Shown: positions 23,626 through 30,968 of the stretch, in pieces
Numbering within the stretch: position 1 is the stretch's first letter
How the letters are laid out: each line of letters opens with the position of its first letter
Origin: IGN2 sp964639955
GTDB lineage: Bacteria > Bacteroidota > Ignavibacteria > Ignavibacteriales > Ignavibacteriaceae
NCBI GenBank assembly: GCA_964639955.1
Contig: CAZXGJ010000038.1
Span: 1-35,288 of the forward strand
Length of the DNA: 35,288 bases
Direction of reading: 5' to 3'
Notes under the pieces: model-generated
The model's input: only the letters and a program-made list of their open reading frames with translations
What the model was told of the DNA's origin: nothing
Databases searched by the model: none
Position numbers and translations under genes: made by a program

Positions 23626-25727
23626 GTTAATCCGTCGGATAATTTTATCAAATCTGAAAGAATCAGTGCCGACTCTCTAATAAATAGATCTTCTTCTTCT
23701 TCAGTTTCCTCTTCTATTTCACTCTTCTCAAGAAGTTTTAGTCCTTTCTTTTGTCTTCTTCTATTTTCCCTTTCGAAGTCTCTGTTTTCTTCAATCTCTT
23801 TTTCAGTACGCCGGATTTCTTCATTAAGGGAAATATATTTTTTCTTTTTCGATATATTATAATCCTCTAGATCTGCCTTTAATAATTCAAAATCAGGATC
23901 ATTTTGCTGCCTTAGTTCTGAAGACTTAATCAGCTCAGGGAAAAACCGTTTAATGTCGTAAAACTTTTTAAATTTTGTTGCTTCTATTTTATCCCAGGGA
24001 AGGGCAGTTGGCTCTGAACTCTCGCCGAATTCATCAGGATTAACGAATGAAGGGAAACTGATATCTGGAATAACGCCAAGGTTTTGCGTGCTGCCGCCAT
24101 CAATACGGTAATACTTGGCAATTGTAACTTTAACCTGCCCGAATTCATTTGCCCGGTGCGAAGCCAGACGGTTAAGATCAATGAGATTTTGCACGGTTCC
24201 TTTTCCGTATGATTGTTCGCCTAAAATAATACCTCTCTCGTAATCCTGTATTGCTGCTGAAAAAATTTCCGATGCAGAAGCGCTGAATCGGTTTATAAGC
24301 ACTGCCAGTGGCCCGCTGTAAATAATTCCGGGGTCAGGATCTTTGTTTACATCGATGTTGCCAAAAGCATCCTTCACCTGAACAACCGGACCGCTTTCAA
24401 TAAAAAGACCAGTTACATCAATTGCTTCTATCAGTGAACCTCCACCATTGTTTCTTAGATCTACAATAATACCATCAACGTTTTCCTTTTTTAATTCTTC
24501 AAGAATCTTACGTACATCAGTAACTGTACTCTTAGCTTCTTTATCCCCGTTTCTTGGACCTTCGAAATCAGTATAAAATTTTGGAATTATTATTACGCCA
24601 ACGCGGTAGGTTATTCCATCATTCATCACCTCAATAATTTCACTCTTTGCAGCCTGCTCTTCAAGTTTTACTTTGTCTCTGACAAGACTAATTTCTACAG
24701 GATCAGCATTCAAACCACCCTCAGCAGGCAGTATTTGAAGCCTTACAACAGTTTCCTTTGGACCTCTGATAAGCTTAACAACATCCGTTATCCGCCAGCC
24801 GACAACATCCACAAATTCACCGTCTTCTCCCTGGGCTACAGCGATTATCCTGTCATCAACCTGTAATTTTTTTGATGTGAATGCCGGTCCGCCAGGTATT
24901 ATCTCAACTACTTTTGTATAACCTTCATCGTACATCAGCCGGGCACCAATGCCTTCGAGTGAAAGGCTCATATCAATTTTAAAGTTTTCAGAGGATGCCG
25001 GCGAAAGGTAATTTGTGTGTGGATCGAAGCAGGTTGTGTAAGAATCCATCGCAAGCTGAAATACATCCTCGCTGTTATACTGCTCAAGCAAACGATTAAA
25101 ATTTTCATACCTTTTTTTTAGATTTGATACGATTTCCTCCCAATTTTTTCCGTTAAGTTTTAAGTTTAGTGCATCTGCTTTTACTCTTTTATACCAGATA
25201 GTATCCATAATTAAATAATTTTCCGCCCATTCCGTATTCTCTGTTCCGCTTTCAATTGAATCGATTAAATTATAGTTGAATTCTTTCATCAGAATTGTGT
25301 CAAGGTATGCTATTCTTTCGCCAAGCCGGTATGCGTATCTGTTGAACATTTCATAAAAAGGTTCAACTGTTCCTTCAAGCAGATAGTCATCAAGAGTATA
25401 TCTGTAATTCTCAAATTCATCAATATCGGACTTTAAAAAATATACGCGATTGTAATCCAGTACTTTCATATATTTATCAAGTAGCATAGAAGAAAGCGAA
25501 TCGTCAATTTTTATTTTATTGTAATGATAGCGGCTCAGAATAGTTGTAATCAGCTGATTTTCAGTTGCATAATAATTTTTAGGTTCGAGAACCTCTGATG
25601 TGTCCGGTTCGGACGATCCCCGGAAATCACTGCTTATAAAATTCCCAACTAAAATGTTTGATGCTATCAGCACAACAGCCAGTGATATTATTATTTTCAT
25701 TGCCTTTATAAGATTTTTATTAATCAT
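23613..25727 (-). CDS. prc: Carboxy-terminal processing protease (Prc/Tsp, peptidase S41A)
   Basis: 704 residues. An N-terminal hydrophobic segment (KIIISLAVVLIASNILVG) acts as signal or anchor. A Tsp-type helical domain follows, with YMKVLDYNRVYFLKSDIDEF and FDPHTNYLSP, then a PDZ domain (about 255-345, LEGIGARL to IRGPKETVVRL) and the S41 core GIIVDLRNNGGGSLIEAI. RFSASASE contains the catalytic serine S484 and YGKGTVQ the lysine K509, 25 residues apart as in Prc. A charged C-terminal region (KKKYISLNEEIRRTEKEI) resembles the Tsp C-terminal domain. It degrades or trims periplasmic proteins. A second ATG at codon 10, preceded by AAAGG, is an alternative start. Confidence 0.93.
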   Translation of the reverse strand: MINKNLIKAMKIIISLAVVLIASNILVGNFISSDFRGSSEPDTSEVLEPKNYYATENQLITTILSRYHYNKIKIDDSLSSMLLDKYMKVLDYNRVYFLKSDIDEFENYRYTLDDYLLEGTVEPFYEMFNRYAYRLGERIAYLDTILMKEFNYNLIDSIESGTENTEWAENYLIMDTIWYKRVKADALNLKLNGKNWEEIVSNLKKRYENFNRLLEQYNSEDVFQLAMDSYTTCFDPHTNYLSPASSENFKIDMSLSLEGIGARLMYDEGYTKVVEIIPGGPAFTSKKLQVDDRIIAVAQGEDGEFVDVVGWRITDVVKLIRGPKETVVRLQILPAEGGLNADPVEISLVRDKVKLEEQAAKSEIIEVMNDGITYRVGVIIIPKFYTDFEGPRNGDKEAKSTVTDVRKILEELKKENVDGIIVDLRNNGGGSLIEAIDVTGLFIESGPVVQVKDAFGNIDVNKDPDPGIIYSGPLAVLINRFSASASEIFSAAIQDYERGIILGEQSYGKGTVQNLIDLNRLASHRANEFGQVKVTIAKYYRIDGGSTQNLGVIPDISFPSFVNPDEFGESSEPTALPWDKIEATKFKKFYDIKRFFPELIKSSELRQQNDPDFELLKADLEDYNISKKKKYISLNEEIRRTEKEIEENRDFERENRRRQKKGLKLLEKSEIEEETEEEEDLFIRESALILSDLIKLSDGLTQAR

Positions 25728-25846
25728 TGTTTAATCAATTAAGTAATATCTGAAATCTAATTACATTTTGTTTTTAATAAATTCAATGCAAATCTTACTG
25801 GTGAAAAGCAGAAATGATATTATAAAAAAGTATCAGCTTTACAATT

Positions 25847-27151
25847 CTATTTTTCCGAATAAATGCTACGGCTAAAAATATAATCAACATTTTTTAGCAT
25901 CTTCTTTGAATTAAAAATCTCTTCAATCTCATCTGCGTTCAAATACTTTTTAACCTCATCTGATTTAATTAATTCGTCTTTTAGATTTTTATTTTTATCG
26001 GACCAAACATCCATTGAGGATTTTTGTACTAAACTGTATGCTTCTTCGCGGGATACGCCTTTGTCTATCAGTTTAAGTAAAATTGATTGTGAAAAAACCA
26101 ATCCCCGTGTAATATTAAGGTTGGCTAACATATTTTCAGGATAAATAATCAGGTTTTTCATAAGTTTTATTGTCAGGTCAAGCATGTAGTTCAGGGCAAT
26201 GCAGCTATCCGGTATAATAATTCTTTCTGCCGAGGAGTGGGATATATCGCGTTCGTGCCAGAGAGCAACGTTTTCCAATGCTGCAATGGCATTTGCCCTC
26301 AGGATACGGGATAACCCGGTTACTCTTTCGCTTATAACGGGATTACGTTTATGCGGCATAGCCGAGGAACCTTTTTGTCCTTTGGTAAAATATTCTTCAG
26401 CTTCAAGCACTTCTGTTCTTTGCAGATGCCTGATTTCAATTGAAATTTTTTCAAGGGTAGTACCGATTATCGCAAGTGTGGTCATAAAATCGGCATGCCT
26501 GTCGCGTTGTATTACCTGTGTTGAAACGCTGGCAGGTTTCAGACCCATCTTTTCACAAACATACTCCTCAACCATTGGTGAAAGGTGCTCAAAAGTTCCA
26601 ACTGCACCTGAGATCTGACCAACACTAATATTGGTGATTGAGTTTTTTAATCTCCCAATGTTTCGTTTTGTTTCCTCAAACCAGAGAGCGAACTTTAATC
26701 CCATAGTAGTTGGTTCGGCATGAATTCCATGGGATCTTCCGATGCACAATGTTTCTTTATGCTCTATTGCCCTTGTTTTCAAAACTTCACTTAATTCTAT
26801 TAGTTGCTTTAGAAGCAATTCGCCTGCAGATTTCATCTGGTAGGAGAGGGTCGTGTCAAGAATATCGGAAGAAGTCATTCCATAATGAATATAACGGGAC
26901 TCTTCACCTACATACTCAGCAACATTAGTAAGAAATGCTATAACATCGTGCTTTGTTGTTTCTTCAATTTCCAGAATTCTATTAATATCAAATTTAGCTT
27001 TGCTTTTAATTATTTCCACCACAGATTTTGGAATTTCGCCAAGATCGGCACGCGCTTCGCAGGCAAGAATTTCAATTTTTAACCAGGTTGAAAATTTAAA
27101 ATTATCTTCCCATATCTTTCCCATATCCGGCAGAGTATATCGGGGAATCAT
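25847..27151 (-). CDS. purB: Adenylosuccinate lyase
   Basis: 434 residues, a typical length. It starts MIPRYTLPDMGKIW, then TKHDVIAFLTNVAEYVG, RYIHYGMTSSDILDTTLS, CIGRSHGIHAEPT, and the fumarase/aspartase-superfamily signature SSAMPHKRNPVISE at about 262-275, with the catalytic serine loop, ending near the helical C-terminus. It cleaves SAICAR and adenylosuccinate in purine synthesis. Its ATG overlaps the htrA stop by 4 bases (ATGA), so it is translated from the plsY-htrA-purB message. No convincing terminator lies between it and the protease gene downstream. Confidence 0.96.
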   Translation of the reverse strand: MIPRYTLPDMGKIWEDNFKFSTWLKIEILACEARADLGEIPKSVVEIIKSKAKFDINRILEIEETTKHDVIAFLTNVAEYVGEESRYIHYGMTSSDILDTTLSYQMKSAGELLLKQLIELSEVLKTRAIEHKETLCIGRSHGIHAEPTTMGLKFALWFEETKRNIGRLKNSITNISVGQISGAVGTFEHLSPMVEEYVCEKMGLKPASVSTQVIQRDRHADFMTTLAIIGTTLEKISIEIRHLQRTEVLEAEEYFTKGQKGSSAMPHKRNPVISERVTGLSRILRANAIAALENVALWHERDISHSSAERIIIPDSCIALNYMLDLTIKLMKNLIIYPENMLANLNITRGLVFSQSILLKLIDKGVSREEAYSLVQKSSMDVWSDKNKNLKDELIKSDEVKKYLNADEIEEIFNSKKMLKNVDYIFSRSIYSEK

Positions 27152-28344
27152 CTTCTTCTCTCCAATTTCATTGTTTTTATTATTTCATCATTGTCCCGGA
27201 GTATTTTTAGTTTAATTGTTTGACCGGTTCTGAATTCATGAAATACACTGAAAGTAGTGTTCTCATTATTTATTTTATAACCTTCAATTTCAATTATGAT
27301 ATCGCCGACTTCAATGCCTGCTTTATCTGATGGCGTGCCCGGAAATACTTTTGTAACAATAACACCTTTAGTGCTTTCGAGATGATAATAGCTGGCTATG
27401 CCTTCATCTATTGACTGAATCCTCATCCCGATTTCAAAATCTCTGTCAATTTTTCCATTTTCCTTCAATTCCTTGATTATCGATTTAACCTTGTTGATGG
27501 GTATTGCAAATCCCAAACCAATATTACCCTGAACGCCTCCGGCAGTATAAATAAGTGTATTCATACCGATAACATTGCCAAGACTATTAACCAGGGGCCC
27601 GCCGCTATTACCCCCATTAATAGCAGCATCGGTTTGAATCATATTCAAATAGTAGCGGTCATTTATTGGTTCAAGGTTCATACCTGTTGCGCTTATAACA
27701 CCAACAGTTACAGTTGGTTTATCATTGAGCTCAAAAAGACCGAACGGATTACCGAGCGCAATCACCCATTCGCCAATAATTATATCATCGGAGTTGCCGA
27801 TTGTAATAAACGGAAGATTATTCTCATCAATCTTAATAAGACAAATATCGCTTGCAGGATCGGAGCCGATTATTCTTGCGTCGAAAGTTCTGCCGTCTGT
27901 AAGTGTTACGGTTATCTTTGTAGCATTACCGGCAACGTGGTCATTAGTAACAATGTATCCGTCAGAAGAAATAATATAGCCAGAACCCAAACCCTTTACT
28001 TCGCGGTTGTAAGTACCGCGGTCACCAAAGAATCTTTTAAAAAACGGATCATCAAAAAATGAGAAAAACGGATCTCTGTATTCCTGAATTTCGATTACGT
28101 TTATGCCAACTACTGCAGGACTTACTTTTTCTACCGTTTCAGTTATGATGTTTCTACGTGAGTTAGAAATCTCATCATTTATTGAATCCCGGATTTCATT
28201 TAATTGGGCATAAACAAAATTTGTTTTACCGGATGAGGAGTTGATTTGTAAACCGGGCAGCTTAACTGAAAAAAGAACTGTAACTCCAATAAAAACTAAT
28301 AACACTAACAGTAATGTGATTACGAAGGTTTTTTTCTTAATCAT
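27148..28344 (-). CDS. HtrA/DegP-family serine protease with one PDZ domain
   Basis: 398 residues. An N-terminal membrane anchor (FVITLLLVLLVFIGVTVLF) is followed by a trypsin-like domain with the triad H136 (IVTNDHVAG), D166 (SDPASDICLI) and S247 (GGNSGGPL), then a single PDZ domain from about residue 290 (FEIGMRIQSID to GQTIKLKIL). This DegS/HhoA-like layout indicates an envelope-stress protease facing the periplasm. An aromatic-rich insertion (DPFFSFFDDPFFKRFFGD) before the first strand corresponds to the LA-loop position of DegP. It overlaps plsY by 8 bases and purB by 4. Confidence 0.94.
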   Translation of the reverse strand: MIKKKTFVITLLLVLLVFIGVTVLFSVKLPGLQINSSSGKTNFVYAQLNEIRDSINDEISNSRRNIITETVEKVSPAVVGINVIEIQEYRDPFFSFFDDPFFKRFFGDRGTYNREVKGLGSGYIISSDGYIVTNDHVAGNATKITVTLTDGRTFDARIIGSDPASDICLIKIDENNLPFITIGNSDDIIIGEWVIALGNPFGLFELNDKPTVTVGVISATGMNLEPINDRYYLNMIQTDAAINGGNSGGPLVNSLGNVIGMNTLIYTAGGVQGNIGLGFAIPINKVKSIIKELKENGKIDRDFEIGMRIQSIDEGIASYYHLESTKGVIVTKVFPGTPSDKAGIEVGDIIIEIEGYKINNENTTFSVFHEFRTGQTIKLKILRDNDEIIKTMKLERRR

Positions 28345-28972
28345 TTTTAATAACTCTTTTGTTTTTTTGTTCGATAATGAATTCTTTTAATGGTTCGATA
28401 TGCTTTATAAAAATAATCATCAATACAGATGTTGTTACCAATATTAATACAGGAAGACCGGGGGTTGAAGGATAAGCATATTTAACTGCTATATCCGCCG
28501 TAGTATATACAAGTATCAGAGAAAAAAAAGTAGCTGATATGTTTGAGATTATTATGTCTTTTTTCATCAGATAAAAAGTAACCCAAAGAATACACCAAAC
28601 AAATAATAAGTACGGAAAAACCACCGCAGCACCTCCTGCCGCTGTTGCCAGCCCTCTTCCGCCTTTAAACTCCAGCCAGGGGTTAAAGCAATGAGACATG
28701 ACAGCAAATAATAAAGCTAATGCCGGTAAAGTGAAATCAGCCGGAAAAATCCATACAGGTATTAATACACTAAAAACGCCTTTGAAAAAATCTATAAAAA
28801 GGACGGTTAAACCAATTATTTTCGATCTTGAAATTTTGAATGAATTAAATGCACCAACATTTCCGGAACCGCTGATAGTTATGTCCACATCTTTCATTTT
28901 CTTTAAGATAATGTATGCTGTTGGTATTGATCCCAGAAAGTATCCGACCACACTGCTGATTAAATAATTCAT
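28337..28972 (-). CDS. plsY: Acyl-phosphate:glycerol-3-phosphate acyltransferase (PlsY-like)
   Basis: 211 residues with about five membrane helices. VVGYFLGSIPTAYIILKKM, ITISGSGNVGAFNSFKISR, FIDFFKGVF and the loop FNPWLEFKGGRGLATAAGG are the PlsY motifs. PlsY makes lysophosphatidate from acyl-phosphate and glycerol-3-phosphate. Two motifs deviate from the common forms: GSGNVGAFN in place of GSGNPGATN, and GGRGLAT in place of GGKGVAT, so this is a divergent member whose activity is likely but less certain. It heads the operon with htrA and purB. The tRNA-Cys gene lies about 90 bases upstream on the same strand. Confidence 0.85.
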   Translation of the reverse strand: MNYLISSVVGYFLGSIPTAYIILKKMKDVDITISGSGNVGAFNSFKISRSKIIGLTVLFIDFFKGVFSVLIPVWIFPADFTLPALALLFAVMSHCFNPWLEFKGGRGLATAAGGAAVVFPYLLFVWCILWVTFYLMKKDIIISNISATFFSLILVYTTADIAVKYAYPSTPGLPVLILVTTSVLMIIFIKHIEPLKEFIIEQKNKRVIKND

Positions 28973-29064
28973 TTAAAATAATATGATTTATAACGCAGTT
29001 AATTTATGAAATTCCGATGAGAAAAATGGTGACAGAATAATCCGGATGCGATCAAAGATTGCAG

Positions 29065-29138
29065 AGGCGGCGGTCAGATTCGAACTGACGAATAAAGGTT
29101 TTGCAGACCTTCGCCTTAGACCACTTGGCAACGCCGCC
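29065..29138 (-). tRNA. tRNA-Cys (GCA)
   Basis: The minus-strand sequence folds as a normal 74-nt cloverleaf: a 7-bp acceptor GGCGGCG/CGCCGCC, D-arm with GCCAAGTGGTCTAAGGC, anticodon arm AAGGTCTGCAAAACCTT with anticodon GCA, and T-arm GTCAGTTCGAATCTGAC. The discriminator is U and CCA is not encoded, as usual for tRNA-Cys. Confidence 0.95.
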
Positions 29139-29148
29139 ATATTAATTC

Positions 29149-29181
29149 AGAAACCCAATTTCTTAGAGAAATTGGGTTTCT
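29149..29181. repeat. Perfect 15-bp inverted repeat between the two tRNA genes
   Basis: AGAAACCCAATTTCT and its exact reverse complement flank the 3-base loop TAG. In the direction of the tRNAs (minus strand) no T run follows, so it is not a standard terminator for tRNA-Gly. On the plus strand only a short T run follows and no plus-strand gene lies upstream. It may guide processing of a Gly-Cys precursor. Confidence 0.8.
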
Positions 29182-29190
29182 TTTAATTTG

Positions 29191-29263
<73 letters not shown>

Positions 29264-29305
29264 AAATTTTCATCACGGATAATTTAGTTCTGAGAACTTG
29301 AGAAT

Positions 29306-29385
29306 GCTCTACCAATCCGTCTCGACTTATGTCGAGCCGAGACCTCGTTCCGCTAATCGGAACGGGCTGAGCTATTCCCGCAAAT
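29306..29385 (-). pseudogene. Interrupted 5' half of a second tRNA-Gly
   Basis: On the minus strand GCGGGAATAGCTCAG (bases 1-15 of tRNA-Gly, plus the upstream ATTTG) and TTGGTAGAGC (the next 10 bases) are identical to the intact gene, but a 51-base segment separates them within the D-loop. After GAGC the sequence no longer matches tRNA: there is no anticodon arm or T-arm. It is therefore a broken partial copy, about 40 bases upstream of the functional tRNA-Gly. Confidence 0.82.
29316..29366. mobile_element. 51-base double-hairpin insertion in the tRNA-Gly fragment
   Basis: The segment that splits the tRNA-Gly copy consists of two adjacent palindromes. One is CTCGAC-TTAT-GTCGAG, with GTCTCG/CGAGAC as an alternative, longer-range pairing; the other is CGTTCCG-CTAAT-CGGAACG, a perfect 7-bp stem. 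It is GC-richer than its surroundings and resembles a REP- or MITE-like palindromic unit. No target duplication or transposase is visible, and mobility is inferred from the clean junctions only. Confidence 0.45.
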
Positions 29386-29412
29386 ATTTTGAAAGAACTG
29401 ATTTTTAATGGG

Positions 29413-29443
29413 CAAATATAATATGACCGTCTTACTGTTGCAA
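29413..29443 (-). promoter_or_regulatory. Possible Bacteroidota-type promoter for the tRNA genes
   Basis: On the minus strand TTG, a 20-base spacer and TATATTTG match the TTG/TAnnTTTG consensus known for Bacteroidota sigma factor. It would drive the broken tRNA-Gly copy, tRNA-Gly and tRNA-Cys. Whether this lineage uses that consensus is not shown by the window. Confidence 0.4.
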
Positions 29444-29457
29444 CAGATTCAGTGGTG

Positions 29458-29492
29458 AAAAAAAAAAGAGTCCGTTATCTGCCGGACTCTTT
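29458..29492 (-). terminator. Rho-independent terminator of the 409-residue T9SS protein gene
   Basis: On the minus strand AAAGAGTCCG and CGGACTCTTT form a perfect 10-bp stem with loop GCAGATAA, running into a long T tract. The stem sequence is shared with the terminator of the paralogous upstream gene. Confidence 0.9.
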
Positions 29493-29519
29493 AATGTATG
29501 TTTTAAAGAAAACAAACTC

Positions 29520-30749
29520 TTACTTTAGAAGCATCATCTTCCTTACCTTAACAGAATTTGCAGATTGAAGCTTGTATATGTATATACCGCTTGGCAGATT
29601 AGCTGCGTCTAAGGTAATATTGTAAAAACCTGCTTCTGTATAGCCGTTGACCAATACGGCAACTTCTTCACCAATAAGATTGTAAACTGAAAGTCTGATA
29701 TTTCCAGATTCAGAAACACTGTATTTTATGTTTGTTGATGGATTGAACGGGTTAGGATAATTCTGCTCAAGCGAAAATACCAGAGGACCTTTTACATCAA
29801 TTTCTACCTCGCCTGAGTATTCATATGATCCAATAAAATCAATTTGTTTTAACCTGTAAAAGTATTTGCCTGTGGTCGCTGTTTCATCAACATAAATGTA
29901 ATCATTCTGCTCAGTAGTTGATCCTTTACCTTCGATGTATCCTATCGTATGATATGGTTCAGTAGCAGATTTTCTTTCGATTTCGAACATAAGATTGTTT
30001 AATTCAGTAGCGGTTGTCCATCGTAGAATTACTTTGCCTTCATTATCAACTGAACCGGATAAAGAAGTAATTTCAACCGGAATAAGATAAAAATCAATTA
30101 TTCCAAAATTATCTACATACATTTCATCAGTAGAAGTTGTGCCCCTGAAATCAACACCAGCTAACCTTAGCGGACAACCGTTTCCGGTTGCACCTAAAGT
30201 CCACTGCCATAGTGTAACAGCATTTCCGTCAACAATCAGAGTTCCCTGATTAATATCAAGATTAACCAGAATTGTTACCTGAAACCAGCTGTCAGTTGGG
30301 TAACTGAAAGAAGCTGAACCTATCCCGCCGGCATTAACACTTCCGCTGCTTCCGGCATTAAAATACATTTCCAATGCCCAGCTGTAGGGATCCGGTGTAA
30401 AACCGGCAAGTGTACTAAAGTATCCGCTTTTTCCACTCGGTATATATGCATTAAAACCAATTCCCCACCAACCTGAAGTCCAGTTACCAAGGGGTTTGAC
30501 CAAATTGTTATTATGCAATAATAAAACAGATTTTATTCCGTTATATGCTTGGTTGGTTGATATATAAGGGTCTTCAGTTTGATTACATGGTAATAAATTC
30601 CACGTTGTCCAGTCTGCAGGATTCTGACAGGCTAATTGCTGTCCGCTGTTATAAGGTTCAAAGTCATCAAGGAACACAATGGGATTTTGTGCATTCAGTA
30701 TGAACGGTGATAAAAACATCATATAAAGAAATTTAGTATAAAACTTCAT
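29520..30749 (-). CDS. Secreted protein with T9SS type A sorting domain
   Basis: 409 residues. A signal peptide (MKFYTKFLYMMFLSPFILNAQ) precedes a beta-rich lectin-like domain of about 180 residues containing CQNPADWTTWNLLPC, KPLGNWTSGWWGIGFNAYIP, YFNAGSSGSVNAGG and TDEMYVDNFGI. A fibronectin-like linker begins ITSLSGSVDNEGKVILRWTT. The C-terminal sorting domain starts at about residue 330 with LEQNYPNPFNPSTNIKYS and ends MMLLK. It is exported through the Por/type IX system and attached to or released from the cell surface. The central domain has no recognised catalytic motif; binding is the likelier role. A strong GGAGGT lies 4 bases before the start. It is paralogous to the gene upstream. 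Confidence 0.85.
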   Translation of the reverse strand: MKFYTKFLYMMFLSPFILNAQNPIVFLDDFEPYNSGQQLACQNPADWTTWNLLPCNQTEDPYISTNQAYNGIKSVLLLHNNNLVKPLGNWTSGWWGIGFNAYIPSGKSGYFSTLAGFTPDPYSWALEMYFNAGSSGSVNAGGIGSASFSYPTDSWFQVTILVNLDINQGTLIVDGNAVTLWQWTLGATGNGCPLRLAGVDFRGTTSTDEMYVDNFGIIDFYLIPVEITSLSGSVDNEGKVILRWTTATELNNLMFEIERKSATEPYHTIGYIEGKGSTTEQNDYIYVDETATTGKYFYRLKQIDFIGSYEYSGEVEIDVKGPLVFSLEQNYPNPFNPSTNIKYSVSESGNIRLSVYNLIGEEVAVLVNGYTEAGFYNITLDAANLPSGIYIYKLQSANSVKVRKMMLLK

Positions 30750-30752
30750 ATT

Positions 30753-30758
30753 ACCTCC
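30753..30758 (-). promoter_or_regulatory. Strong Shine-Dalgarno site
   Basis: GGAGGT on the minus strand stands 3 bases before the ATG of the 409-residue T9SS protein gene and fixes that start. The paralogue has the same element. Confidence 0.75.
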
Positions 30759-30907
30759 ACATTAGGTAAACTTGAAAAAGATTTAGAATGAATAAGAACC
30801 ACCATTAAACAATTTTTCCAATTAATATGCCAACTTGGGCATTTGTTTAAATCGAATTGTGAACTGATTTAATCTGGAAAGGTAGAATTTTTACCGGTGT
30901 GAGAAAT

Positions 30908-30946
30908 AAAAAGAGTCCGGTTTACCTTCAGGCAATGCCGGACTCT
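30908..30946 (-). terminator. Rho-independent terminator of the 652-residue T9SS protein gene
   Basis: On the minus strand AGAGTCCGG and CCGGACTCT form a 9-bp stem around a 17-base loop, followed by a run of T residues. The outer stem is almost the same as in the paralogue's terminator, while the loop differs. Confidence 0.85.
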
Positions 30947-30968
30947 GAATCTTCGGGAAGTGATCTTC

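Noticed and set aside
26199..26618. 139-codon open frame antisense to purB
   Set aside because: It overlaps the conserved lyase signature on the other strand and has no independent signals.
27634..28062. 142-codon open frame antisense to htrA
   Set aside because: The opposite strand encodes the complete protease triad; the antisense frame looks like a by-product of codon usage.
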